Positions 1-10,071 of a stretch of DNA of 64,000 bases are shown piece after piece. The DNA is from Acanthosepion esculentum. Its lineage: Eukaryota > Mollusca > Cephalopoda > Sepiida > Sepiidae. The notes beneath the pieces were generated by a model. That model was not told where the DNA came from and did no database searches. It saw only the letters and a program-made list of their open reading frames with translations. Each line of letters opens with the position of its first letter. The first letter of the stretch is position 1. The stretch is taken from assembly GCA_964036315.1 (NCBI GenBank), contig OZ038492.1, positions 37,581,118 through 37,645,117 on the forward strand. The letters are read 5' to 3'. The position numbers and the translations under genes were made by a program.

Positions 1-1319
1 TTCTCTCCTAGCCAAGGTTTAATTAGTAAGATTTGTATCAGTAAAATCATTATCTTCAAAATTTTTTACAATCTAAAAATATTTTCTGGTTTTAAATAAC
101 ATGGAAAAGGTTCAAAAGCGATAAAAAGTAATTAATCCATTAGTTAAAACCTTGAAGTATTCCATGTACAACGGAGTTGTCTATTCTTTGCACAAATGTG
201 TCCCTATTTATTCGTTTCTTCCATCTTTGAGAATTGTTCACGTAGTCATAGAATTCTATTTAGCTAGTTTTTACTGTTTTATTTGCCGATGGATACGCTA
301 AGAAGTGACATGACCTAATGAATGTTAGAGTTAACGATTGGTCATTCAGACTCGAATCTCGAATGAATGATGTCCGTATCTTTGGAAAAAACATCATCAG
401 TTATTGATATTCCCTGACTATTGATGTCGCCCGCGGTTTAAGGGTTAAAGAAAGCAGCGTTGATGATATATTTATTGATATGACATAGAATCAATTTTTC
501 CATAAATGTATGCGTACAAATATAGAAAGATTTAACTGACCGTGTCAACGTAGATGTCGTTGTGTGGATCCTGAAAAGGATTATTATATATAATGTTTTA
601 TTTGTATCAACCGTAACAATATTACTTTATAGTTTGAGTTGACGTTGTAAGTTTTTTTTTCCCGATCGGCTGAAGAAATAATTCTGAATAATTGGGTACA
701 TCCCAAAGTCATAAACCTACGACGAAAATGATCCGATTTGAAACACTAGTTTCTAAGCTTGTTTCATCGACTGTTCTCTGAATTTTTCTGCTTTGAGTCC
801 GGTATACATCCAGCCAATACATTTGTGTATAAGTTTAAGTCTAAATTATTTGCAATGTAGATTTGGTAATTAAATAAATAATTGCTCAGTTATGTACTAA
901 ATGTTTTACCATTAATACATAATTCTTTCTAAAGAACATTACTTATTCGGTTTAGCTATCTCGGACATTCATGAGTCTATCACGCCAACCATCACTAACT
1001 TTCATCACGGTCATAAGGTAATTAAGTGTAGCGTTTTGTGTCACATCATAGTTAGTCACTGTAGGTGGTTGCTGGGCGACAAGGTCGTCTTGCGCCAGAG
1101 CTAGGTGTCCAGAGCAGTAGATCACTCGCAAGTTCTTGTTTTGATTGCCAGCACTGGTCTGAAAAGATCATTCTGTGTAAGCGTAAAATTGTAGACATAT
1201 CAGTAATGAGTTCATAGAGCTCTGATTTAAATGTATGTTGTCACCCAGAGGTGTTAATAATAGCTCTAAGCATTCGAGTATTGAAATAACATAATTCCCG
1301 CTAGTAACTCTCTCTCCCA
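1..1319. other. Anonymous AT-rich DNA
   Basis: I see no coding region, RNA gene or clear repeat here. Short tRNA-like phrases around 300-380 may be an eroded SINE head, but there is no convincing pair of A and B boxes. Confidence 0.5.
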
Positions 1320-1665
1320 CAGATAAAATGCCGCAAGCATCTCTTGCTTCTATCGCCGTTTCCACCAGAAATGTTCTGACGAAATTACTTCCATCATTTC
1401 AGCCATTCACCACTAAGACCCGCCATGCCACTAGAGGATATCTTCGACACTTCCTTGGCATTTTGTTGCTAAGAAAGAAGTTCCATTGGAAGAGATTCTG
1501 GAGAACCACTACTTTGTAAAACAGACACCCCAAGTGTAGAGACGTTATCTATGCGACATATACTCACAATTTCCACTTTTTACCTCGTCGTCTTACGTTT
1601 ATACAACAAACTCATTCAGCAACCGTCCACCTTGAGTTGCCTTTGGGCCTTGTGCTGGGTGAAAA
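1320..1665 (+). mobile_element. LINE 3' end (jockey-type), decayed
   Basis: This is the C-terminal end of a LINE reverse-transcriptase ORF. The stretch TKTRHAT is followed later by TTL-stop-NRHPK. It matches the better copy at 39.6-40.15 kb, which reads TRHAT and then TSLWNRHPKG. A stop replaces the expected Trp. After the ORF comes the family 3' phrase 'gccttgtgctgggtgaa', which also ends the copies at 33.6, 40.1 and 61.7 kb. The fragment is dead and 5' truncated. The clade (jockey superfamily) is inferred from the RT C-terminal style seen in the better copies. Confidence 0.6.
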
Positions 1666-1834
1666 TTACTTTTCCTTCTCTAAAGATGTTGTGAAAAGAC
1701 CCGCTATGCCACGCTCTTTGTTGCTGTCTGCACCCTATGACATCCGAACATCAGGATCTTCATCCTCTCTCCCTATTCTCTTTCTCTTCCCAGGTGTCGG
1801 TGTCGGAGATGCCTGTGAATTAAAGAGAGTTTGA

Positions 1835-3180
1835 CGAGGCCATTCGCGTGATTTTTTGTAAATTTTTAGTGGACAACTCTGCGTGACGGAGAAGCCCAAC
1901 TTGACCAGAATCGCTTCCGTCGAGGCTCAGATCCTCACCATTCCATTTGTATTCCGTGAGTATGACGTATCTTCAACTCGAACAGCTCTTTCACAAGAAA
2001 TGTTACTTTGAGTATCAGATTCCCGAGACAGTAATTTCCAAATCATTTCAGTTTCAGCCTCTTCGTATCAAACGTTATCCATTCTCATAATCTTCACTTA
2101 GTGTCTTTTCTTACACCGATGAAGCAACATCAGTAACACGCTACCTTGATTGGTTTTGGGGTGTTGCATTGTTTGAAGAATAGTAATATCAAAAGAAACA
2201 AAAACATTTCACTCTTCATTGTATTCTTTCTCATTGCATCACTGAGGTTATTTTTTTTCGTCACCAAAATTGGTTTCATTTTTCTCCACTGGGCGTATCA
2301 TCTCAAACTGCTTAAAATTAAAATTAGTAAAAAAAAAAAATCTTCTGGATTAATTTGATTCTTATTCTTTACAAAATGAGCGTCTCTTTGTTTTGTTCGC
2401 TTTTTTCACAGAATTTTCTCAAAAAAAATTCAAAAACAAAAAAAAAAAAACAATCTGCATCTGTCATCGTAATTTTAGTGCATTGTAATTTAGCATGCAC
2501 TTTTCTTGTTGATAAAGACCCAATAAACTACTTGGCGCTTCAGAGAGGAAAAAGTAAATATATAAAAGTGAATTGATTTGTTTAATTTTATCCCCAACTG
2601 TCTCGAAAAACTGTTGACCCAATCATCCGGAACATATTGTTTGCTACCCCCCAAAAAACAAACAAACAAAAAAAAACAGCTAATTTCCTGACGAACGCAG
2701 GAAAATCGGCCGGAACGATTCCCTGGAACAATATCGGTAAAACAAAAATGAAATGATGCAATTCTAGATGGGCACGCATATAATCCAACAATGGGCGATA
2801 CAAATCATATCATCTCAAAGGATTGTTCTGTTTGCGTAAAAGGATACGCTATGATGCGCACAGCGAACCGATGTGGACGCGTATTGCGCATGATTAGACG
2901 TGAAAAGGTGACGCCAGTGAAGACAATGGCAAATAATCGTCAGAACGGCGTGAAAAGCTATTGTACATTACAAGCGGTGGCCGCTGTGGTAGGAGATTAA
3001 ATGAGGGAACGGGCGATAGAAAATCGAGTGGCGCCAAATTGCGAATCTGCTGGCAATAAATGAAAACGAAACAAATCTGACGTAAATGTTATTAAATTAA
3101 TTAAATATTCACAGATGTCTATTCATTATAAGTATTAGGAAATGAGAAAGAGAATGCAGAAACAAAAACAACACGAAAGG
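1835..3180. other. Anonymous DNA with A/T runs
   Basis: The stretch has several A-rich and T-rich runs (2328-2340, 2420-2450, 2655-2680). Short open frames exist on both strands but none resembles a known protein. I assign nothing here. Confidence 0.5.
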
Positions 3181-3186
3181 TAACAG

Positions 3187-3187
3187 C

Positions 3188-3222
<35 letters not shown>
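3187..3222. repeat. (AAT)n microsatellite
   Basis: About 12 AAT units. It is the left-most of the ATT/AAT tracts that punctuate the 3.2-11.6 kb region. Confidence 0.95.
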
Positions 3223-3224
<2 letters not shown>

Positions 3225-3286
3225 TTAATGGATGTTTGAAGAGACATATCCTTACTTGACACTTACAGTAAACAAAATTAAAATTT

Positions 3287-3343
3287 TTGGATATTATTAT
3301 TATTATTATTATTATTATTACTACTATTATTATTATTATTTTT
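3287..3343. repeat. (ATT)n tract at the 3' end of RLE LINE copy A
   Basis: ATT units with a few ACT variants abut the 3' UTR end of copy A. On the element's own strand this is an (AAT)n tail. Confidence 0.95.
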
Positions 3344-3994
3344 ATTTTCTTTGATATCTGCCGTTTACACATTTCTTTCCGGGTCCCGCCCAGGGACCTA
3401 AGGTTTTACACTGTAAAAAAAAATTACATAGATAAAGCTCTTCGTAACGTGTGGGCTGTACTTGTCAGAACAATTTTTTGTATCTCTTTGAGGCATGGAC
3501 TTCCGGGGATCCCTTCAATCAACCTACTGGAATCTTTTCCAACCAATCCGAAGGCTCCAACTACAACAGGGATTGTTGATGTTCCCATATGCCACATTTT
3601 TCAGATTTCTATTTTAAGGTCCTTGTATTTTGAGAGCTTTTCGAATATCTTCAAAGATACATTGCAGTCTGCACAGACTGCCATATCAATAATGTGGCAC
3701 TTATTTTGTTTTTGATCTTTAATAACAATGTCTGGGCGGTTGGCTTTGATTGTTCTGTCAGTGTGTATTGTGTAGTCCCATAGAATTTTAACAGGTCCTA
3801 TCTCCGTAACCGGGTTAGGGTGGTGTTCGTACCAGTTTCCTTCCCATAGGAGTTGCAAATTTTCCAGTGCAGATATTGACCCACTGTGTCATGCTGGGTT
3901 TTATATTCAGTGGGTGTCAATATCGTGCAACCTGATACAAGATGATCAGTGGTTTCTGGATATTTATCACAGAATCTGCATTTTGGGCTAACAC

Positions 3995-3997
<3 letters not shown>
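3344..3997 (-). mobile_element. RLE-type LINE, copy A (5' truncated)
   Basis: A minus-strand fragment of a non-LTR retrotransposon. It begins at its 5' side directly on an ATT tract (3998-4036) and ends 3' directly on another (3287-3343). It carries the end of the CCHC region, the RLE endonuclease region and the ~110-bp 3' UTR. The 3' UTR is nearly identical to that of copy E (7.87-8.0 kb), including 'ccgggtcccgcccaggga'. The coding part is broken by frameshifts. A 5' truncation landing exactly on the same repeat type as the 3' end suggests insertion into a TAA microsatellite. The clade (R4/Dong-like) is inference. Confidence 0.85.
3601..3858 (-). pseudogene. RLE endonuclease fragment of copy A
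   Basis: An 85-codon open stretch covers the core of the restriction-like endonuclease. It has the RPDIVIKD block, then CHIIDMAV, giving a PD-x14-D arrangement, followed by a KLSKYKDLKIEI helix. In the parent protein this domain nicks the target DNA to prime reverse transcription. The initial Met is internal, so this is not a real start. Upstream and downstream parts lie in other frames, and the fragment cannot be functional alone. It aligns over its whole length with residues ~185-270 of the ORF at 7983-8957. Confidence 0.8.

Positions 3998-4036
<39 letters not shown>
3998..4036. repeat. (ATT)n between copies A and B
   Basis: About 13 ATT units, shared as the 5' boundary of copy A and the 3' tail of copy B. 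Confidence 0.95.
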
Positions 4037-4431
4037 TCCTTTGATTTCGGGTGTATACTCACTCTGACTCCTTATCTTTCTTACTTCTTTTCGGGACCCA
4101 AACAGAAACCTAAGATCAGAAATAGAATCTTGACATTTTCCACTCGGCATTTTTTGAGGAAACATCAAGGACAACGTCAGATCACACATATTTTACATAG
4201 ATAAAGCCAGTCGTAAGTTGAGGGATGTACTTGTGAGTACAATTTGTTTCTATTTCTTTAAGGCTTGGCTTGCCAGGAATCGCTTGGATGAGTCCGTCGG
4301 AAACTTTTCCAACCAATCCTAGCGCTCCAACTGCAACTGGAATCGCTGATGTCCTCATGTTCCAATATTTTTGAGATTTCGATTTAAAGGTCCTTGCATT
4401 TTGATAGGTTTTTGAAGATCATCAAAGATAT
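4037..4431 (-). mobile_element. RLE-type LINE, copy B (short, divergent)
   Basis: A minus-strand 3' fragment. The 3' UTR is a longer variant of the one in copies A and E. Upstream of it lies the end of the ORF, recognisable from the 'cttttccaaccaatcc' and 'gctccaactgcaactgg' phrases that encode the VVVGALGLVGK region in copy E. It is 5' truncated at a pure (TTC)n run rather than an ATT tract. It is more decayed than copies A, D and E. Confidence 0.75.
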
Positions 4432-4461
4432 TTTCTTCTTCTTCTTCTTCTTCTTCTTCTT

Positions 4462-4492
<31 letters not shown>

Positions 4493-4545
4493 TTATTATT
4501 ATTATTATTATTATGATTATTTTAATTATTATTATTATTATTATT
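4432..4545. repeat. Compound (TTC)n-(ATT)n microsatellite
   Basis: About 19 TTC units run straight into about 18 ATT units. The switch occurs near 4490. Copy B ends on the TTC side and copy C on the ATT side. Confidence 0.95.
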
Positions 4546-6373
4546 TCCCATTGATTTCTGGTGTATATCTATTTCTTTCCGGGTCTCGAGAAATGACCCA
4601 ATGTTAGAAATGGAAATTTTTCACTGAACAGTTTTAAAAGAAATTGCAGGTATTTTACATAGATAAAGCCATTCGTAAAGTGTGGGCTGTACTTGAGAAA
4701 ACATTTTGTTTGTACTTCTTTAAGCCATGGTCTCCCAGGTATCCCTTCAATGAGTCTATTGGAATCTTTTCCAATTAATCCGTGGCTCCAACTGCAAATG
4801 GAATCATTCTAGTTCCCATATGCCAGATGTTGAGATTTCGATTTCAATGTCCTTGTATTTTGCTAGTTTCTTTGAAGATCATCAAAGATACATTGCAATC
4901 TGGTGGGACAGCTATCTCGATATATTCTATACATTTTGTCTCTGCGGTCTCTTATCTCGATGTCTGGGCGATTAGCTTTGATTGTTTTGTCTGTATGTAT
5001 TGTAAATTCCCTGAAATTTGTTACAAATCCTATCTAAGTAATAGGGTATGGGTGGTGTTCATACAAATTTCTTGTAGTTTCCTTTCTGTAAAAGTTGCAG
5101 ATTTTTCAGTGCAGATATTAGCCCACTATGTCATGTCGAGTTTTATATTCAGTGGCCGCCAATACCACGTAACCTGATAGAAGATGGTCAATTGTTTTAT
5201 CACAGAATATGTATCTTGGGCTAAGACAAATTTTTCAGTAAGTGTGCTTGATAATTTCTAGTTAGCAAGCATTGGTGCTGTGCAGCAAGAATAAGACCTT
5301 TATTTTCAGTTTTTAACCATGAACTCTTAGCCACTGATGGGTACGGGTTTGGTACGGGCAGAGTATTGACCATGAAGCGGTTTATCTTGACATCGTTTCT
5401 GTATATAGTCGGTTGCATTTGCCTTTGCTTTTTTAAAGTATTTTACAGCTGAGGTCGGTATATTATGCTTTACTTGCATTTATTCACCTATTTAAAACTC
5501 CATTTGGAATGTGTTGGAATCCATTATTACTGAATAAAGTTTCTTATCTGTTACATGTTTGACACAAATTATTATCCAGTCTTCTGTAGTTTGCACATGT
5601 CTTTGAAGGACAATTTTTGTAGTTTTGTAAGATAGTTCTAGTGGAACTAATCCTCTGCCTCCTCGGAACTGGGCACATACTGATAATCAACATCAGCTTT
5701 AGAATGATGAATGCTGTGGCAGGTGAAAAGCCTATTTAGTTTTTACATCAATTCTATGGTACACTTAAAGATGTTGAAACTGTATAGCACATTGGGACAG
5801 ACAAGGATTTTATGGCTGATATTCTGTTTTTTTTTTTTTAAATTCAGCTCACTATTCAGTATCAGACGCACGCGTCTGTAGTACTCTTTTATTACCTTCT
5901 TCATTTGGTTATGCTGTATTCCATATCATTCGCTAATTCCCATGTACCTATAGGCTTCTTCTTTCAGTTCCCTAATCTTTCTGATAAAAATCTAAGTCTA
6001 TTGAGTGTATTTTTGCATATCTCGCTTTCTTGAATGTTATTTTTTCACATTTATCCAATCCAGAATCCATACCGATGTCGTCACTTAAACATTTTAAAGT
6101 ATTCAGAAGACCCCAAGTTTCTTCGTTGGATAATCAGGCGGTTCAGGGTGGCAATGCCTCTCGTGTGATTTAGATATAATGCGGTTTTCCACATTCCCAT
6201 GCTGTGTAAGGAAAATACTATCACGGGGCAGACTTTGAACATTTCCAGTGTCTTAAGGATCCTACAGTGCGGCACAATATCAAAGGCATTACGGTAATCT
6301 ATCCATTCTGTGCTAAGAATTTTTTATCTTTTCCAGGATTATTTTGTTTATCAGTAGTTGATCTTTGCAATAA
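4546..6373 (-). mobile_element. RLE-type LINE, copy C (longest, decayed)
   Basis: A ~1.8-kb minus-strand copy bounded at its 3' end by (ATT)n and at its 5' end by ATT-like DNA (6374-6388). Read 5' to 3', it holds the end of the RT domain (GMWKTALYLNHTRGIA at ~6081-6275), the connecting region (around 5440-5800), a segment matching HQWLR (5320-5340), a partial zinc-knuckle (5200-5240), the RLE region with RPDIEIRDR (4960-4985) and the 3' UTR. Many stops and frameshifts break it. An internal deletion joins the RT palm start to sequence beyond the catalytic site, since the expected GDSLSP block is missing near 6110. It is an old copy. Confidence 0.8.
6081..6275 (-). pseudogene. RT fragment of copy C
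   Basis: A 64-codon frame matches the copy D RT ORF (10072-10671) over ILKTLEMFKVCPV and HSMGMWKTALYLNHTRG. It then jumps to the SEYFKMFK region that in copy D lies ~70 residues further on. The segment with GDSLSP and the DD active site is therefore deleted. It cannot be active. Confidence 0.75.
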
Positions 6374-6388
6374 TATTTGATTATTATT

Positions 6389-6979
6389 CCCTTCTCTCTT
6401 CCGCGCGATTTTTCGCATTCAACCGGAGATGTTGCAAGCTAGGTGTTCTTCACCAAACCTACGAATTCAAAATGATAACACGGTTCGCTGAATACTTGCA
6501 GAATTCAATCCAGAGGGATTTGTACTTCTTAAACTTGTCAATCTTTTAGACATTATTATTATTATGATTATTATTATTATTCACTTCTCTTTTCCGCGCG
6601 ATTTTACGGTATTAGCCGGAGATCTTGCAAAATGGGTGTTCTCCAAAACTAGACGAATTCAAACAGATAACACGGATCGCTGAATACTTGCAGAATTCAA
6701 TCCAGAGGTTTTTGTTCTTCTTAAACTTGTCAATTACTTTGACATTATTATTATTATTATTACCATTATTATTATTTATTATTATTTTTATTCCCTTCTC
6801 TCTTTCGCTCGATATTTCGCTTTCAACAGGAGATCTTGCGAGATCGGTGTTCTTCACCATAACATGCTAATTCAAACAGATGAGACAGTTCTCTGAATAC
6901 TTGCAGAATTCAATCTAGAAGTTTTTGTACTTCTTAAACTTGTCAATTTTTTTGACATTATTATTATTATTATTATTAA

Positions 6980-7019
<40 letters not shown>

Positions 7020-7191
7020 TCTTTCTCTCTTCCGCCCGATTTTTGTCTTTCAACCGGAGATCCTGCGCGATAGATGCTCTTCATTAAAATATGCGAATTC
7101 AAACAGATAACACGGTTCGCTGAATTCTTGCAGTATTCAATCCATAGATTTTGTACTTTTTAAACTTGGCTTTTTTTACCTTATTATTATC

Positions 7192-7255
<64 letters not shown>

Positions 7256-7863
7256 CCTTCTCTCTTCCCTGCTTTTTTTCGCTTTCAAGCGGAGATCTTG
7301 AGATGGGTGTTCATCACCAAAACCTTCGAATTCAAACAGTTATCACGGTTCGCTGAATACTCTCAGAATTCAATCCAGAGGTTTTTGTACTTCTTCAACT
7401 TATCAATTTCTTGGATATTATTATTATTATCATCATCATTATTATTTATTATTCATATTATCCTTATTATTATTGTTTCCCTCTCTCTTCCGCGCGTTGC
7501 TTCGCTTTCAAACGGAGATCTTGCAAGATGGCTGTTCTTCACCAAAACATACGAATTCACACAGCTAACACGGATCGCTGTATGCTTGCAGAATTCAATC
7601 CAGAGTTTTTTGTACTTCTTAAACATGTCAATTTCTTGGACATTATTTTTCTCATTATTATTATTATTACTATTATTATTATTTATGATTATTTTTATTC
7701 CCTTCTCTCTTCCGCTCGATTTTTCGCTTTCGACAGAAGATCTTGCAAGATGGGTGTTCTTCACCAAAACATACGAATTCAAACAGATAACACGGTTCGC
7801 TGAATACTTGTAGAATTCTATCCAGGGTTGTTCGTTCTTCTTAACCTTGTCAAATTCTTTGAT
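6389..7863 (-). repeat. Tandem array of seven ~165-bp units separated by (ATT)n
   Basis: Seven copies of one ~165-bp unit start near 6389, 6581, 6793, 7020, 7255, 7479 and 7699. Each runs on the plus strand from 'cttctctcttccgcgcga' to a 'cttggacatt' end. Each is separated from the next by 20-80 bp of (ATT)n with local variants. Both ends of the unit are constant, unlike random 5' truncation. On the minus strand many copies have an open frame with FKKYKNLWIEFCKYSAIRV and VKNTHLARSPVESEKSS. That frame faintly recalls the KLSKYKDLEIEISK helix of the RLE LINE. Two more copies lie at 9059 and 11352. The unit could be a non-autonomous element with the same TAA target or a fixed LINE 3' stub. I cannot tell which. 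Confidence 0.85.
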
Positions 7864-7869
7864 ATTATT

Positions 7870-8992
7870 ATCATTATTTTTATTTTCTTTGATATCTGGC
7901 GTTTACACATTTCTTTCCGGGTCCCGCCCAGGGACCTAAGGTTAGAAATGGCATCATAACACTTTCCACTGAAAAAAAATAATTACATAGATAAAGCCCT
8001 TCGTAAAGTGTGGGCTGTGCTTGACAGAATAATTTTTTGTATCTCTTTGGGGCATGGACTTCCATGGATCCTTTCAATTAGGCAACTGGAATCTTTTCCA
8101 ACCAGTCCAAGTGCTCCAACTACAACAGGGATTGTTGATGTTCCCATGTGCCACATTTTTGATATTTCTATTTCAAGGTCCTTGTATTTTGACAGCTTTT
8201 CGAATATCTTCAAAGATACATTGCAGTCTGCAGGGACTGCCATATCAATAAGGAGGCATTTGTTTTGTTTGTGGTCTTTAATAACAATGTCTGGGCGGTT
8301 GGCTTTGATTGTTCTGTCAGTGTGTATTGTGTATTCGCACAAAATTGTAACAGGTCCTATTTCCGTAACCGGGTCTGGGTGGTGTTCGTACCCGTTTCTT
8401 TCATTTTCCTTCCCGTAGGAGTTGCAAATTTTCCAGTACAGATATTGGCCCACTCTAACATGCCGGGTTTTATATTCAGTGGGTGCCAATATCGTGCAAC
8501 CTGATACAAGATGACCAATGGTTTCTGGATATTTATCACAGAATCTGCATTTTGGGCTAACACAGTATTTTAGTATACGTGCTTGATAATTCCTAGTTAA
8601 CAAGCATTCGTCCTGTGCAGCAAGGATAAAACCTTCAGTTTCACCTTTCAACCCTGCTCTACGTAGCCACTGATGGGTGCGGTTTTTGTCTACGTCAGCT
8701 TGTTTGCTACGGGCAGAGTATTGGCCATGGAGTGGTTTATTTTGCCATTGTTTCTGTATCTGGTCGGTTGCATTTGTCTTTGCAAACTTTTTTAAGTATT
8801 TTGCCGCTTCAGCCGGTGTACAGTGATGTATTTGCATTTCTGCGCCCATTTGAAACTCCATTTTGAATTTGTCGGCTTCCTTTACTAAAGAGTAAAGGCA
8901 CTTACTACTTTCATGTTCCTTGACACATACCATCATCCAGTCTTCAGTATTTTCCAAGTATCTTTGGAGGCCAATTGTTGTAGTTTTGTAGG

Positions 8993-8995
<3 letters not shown>
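7870..8995 (-). mobile_element. RLE-type LINE, copy E (5' truncated, ORF intact)
   Basis: The best preserved 3' half of the family. Its 3' UTR (7870-7982) ends in TTTATTTTC followed by ATT-like repeats at 7862-7880. Its 5' break is directly on a long (ATT)n (8996-9058). The whole retained coding part is open, which implies a younger insertion than copies A, B and C. Confidence 0.88.
7983..8957 (-). CDS. C-terminal half of RLE LINE polyprotein (zinc knuckle + endonuclease)
   Basis: This 324-codon open frame is the end of a LINE reverse-transcriptase/endonuclease polyprotein. Residues ~1-115 are the connecting region after RT (EDWMMVCVKEH, KPLHGQYSARSKQAD, HQWLR). A CCHC knuckle, CRFCDKYPETIGHLVSGC, lies near residues 137-154. 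The restriction-like endonuclease follows: RPDIVIKD at ~222, then CLLIDMAV, so PD-x14-D, then KLSKYKDLEIEISKMW and IPVVVGALG. In the R2/R4/NeSL-type elements the RLE nicks the target and RT primes from the nick. The first Met is an arbitrary internal one, because the frame stays open to the truncation point. The missing N-terminal half held the DNA-binding and RT domains, so this copy cannot transpose alone. The reading frame ends in RRALSM, and the stop is followed by the 3' UTR. Confidence 0.85.
   Translation of the reverse strand: MENTEDWMMVCVKEHESSKCLYSLVKEADKFKMEFQMGAEMQIHHCTPAEAAKYLKKFAKTNATDQIQKQWQNKPLHGQYSARSKQADVDKNRTHQWLRRAGLKGETEGFILAAQDECLLTRNYQARILKYCVSPKCRFCDKYPETIGHLVSGCTILAPTEYKTRHVRVGQYLYWKICNSYGKENERNGYEHHPDPVTEIGPVTILCEYTIHTDRTIKANRPDIVIKDHKQNKCLLIDMAVPADCNVSLKIFEKLSKYKDLEIEISKMWHMGTSTIPVVVGALGLVGKDSSCLIERIHGSPCPKEIQKIILSSTAHTLRRALSM

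Positions 8996-9058
<63 letters not shown>
8996..9058. repeat. (ATT)n between copy E and unit 8
   Basis: A perfect run of ATT that forms the 5' boundary of copy E and the left boundary of a lone 165-bp unit. Confidence 0.95.
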
Positions 9059-9059
<1 letters not shown>

Positions 9060-9222
9060 CCTTCTCTCTTCCGTGCTTTTTTTGCTTTCAACCGGAGATC
9101 TTGCAAGATGGGGTTTCTTCACCAAAACATACGAATTCAAACAGATAACACGGATCGCTGAATACTTACAGAATTCAATCCAGTGGTTTTTGTACTTCTT
9201 AAACTTGTCAATTTCTTGGACA
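9059..9222 (-). repeat. 165-bp unit, copy 8 (dispersed)
   Basis: The same unit as in the 6.4-7.9 kb array, with the same two ends and ATT-type repeats on both sides. It sits between LINE copies E and D, so the unit is not confined to one tandem array. Confidence 0.85.
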
Positions 9223-9264
9223 TTATCTTTATTATTATTCTTATTATTCTTATTCTTCTTCTTC

Positions 9265-9299
<35 letters not shown>

Positions 9300-9300
9300 T
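9223..9300. repeat. (ATT)n/(TTC)n tract
   Basis: Mixed ATT and TTC units abut the 3' end of LINE copy D. Confidence 0.9.
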
Positions 9301-9309
9301 CCTTTGATA

Positions 9310-9934
9310 TCTGCCGTTTACGTAGCCACTGGTGGGTGCGGTTTTTGTCTATGTCAGCTTGTTTGGTACGGGCAAAATATTGACCATGAAGCGGTTTATC
9401 TTGCCATTGTTTCTGTATCTGGTCTGTTGCATCTGTCTTTGCTTTCTTTTTTAAGTATTTTGCAGCTTCTGCTGTTTTACCGTGCTGTACTTGTATTTCT
9501 GCGTCCATTTGAAACTCCATTTTGAATTTGATGGCTTCCTTTATTACGGAGTAAAAACGCTTACTACTTCCATGTTCCTTGACACATATCATCATCCAGT
9601 CTTCTGTAGGTTCCAAGTATCTTTGGAGGCCAATTGTTGTAGTTTTGTAGGACAGTTCTAGTTGAACTAACCCTCTGCCTCCTTCCGATCTGGGCACATA
9701 CAGGCGATCAACATAAGCTTTGGGATGATGCATGTGGTAGCAAGTGAGGAGCTTCCTCGTTTTGGCGTCCATTCGCTTAATTTCAGCTATGGTCCAGTTA
9801 AGGGTGTTAAAGCTGTATTGCACCACAGTGATAGCCAAGGTGTTTATGGCTGATATTTTGTTTTTTGAGTTTAGCTCGGTATTTAGTACCAGACGTGTAC
9901 GCCTGTAGTACTCCATTCTTACCTTCTCCTTCAT
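9310..9934 (-). pseudogene. RT thumb/connecting region of copy D
   Basis: This open frame holds the post-RT part of the LINE polyprotein. It starts in KVRMEYYRRTRLVLNTELNS, then has NTLAITVVQYSFNTLNW, RKLLTCYHMHHPKAYVDRLY and PRSEGGRGLVQLELSYKTTT. The last 110 residues overlap the start of the ORF at 7983-8957 and agree at most positions (EDWMM, KFKMEFQM, AEAAKYLKK, DKNRTHQWLR). The two copies are thus related but distinct subfamily members. The frame continues past 9310 only into poly-Ile from the microsatellite. The upstream RT part lies in another frame. Confidence 0.82.
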
Positions 9935-10071
9935 TTGGGGGTGTTGTATGCCATCCCCTTCGCTAATTCCTAGGTACGTATAAGCGTCATCGGTTCCCTA
10001 ATCCTCGTGACAAAATCTAAATCTATTAAGAGTGCTTCTGTAATTCTACCTTTCTTGAATGTAACTTTTGC

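Noticed and set aside
2791..3000. 69-codon ORF with mixed composition as a host exon
   Set aside because: No recognisable domain, no splice signals I could defend, and an equally long shadow frame on the other strand.
8008..8418. 136-codon plus-strand frame opposite the RLE ORF
   Set aside because: It is the antisense shadow of the minus-strand endonuclease frame. Only the minus strand shows the CCHC and PD-x14-D motifs.
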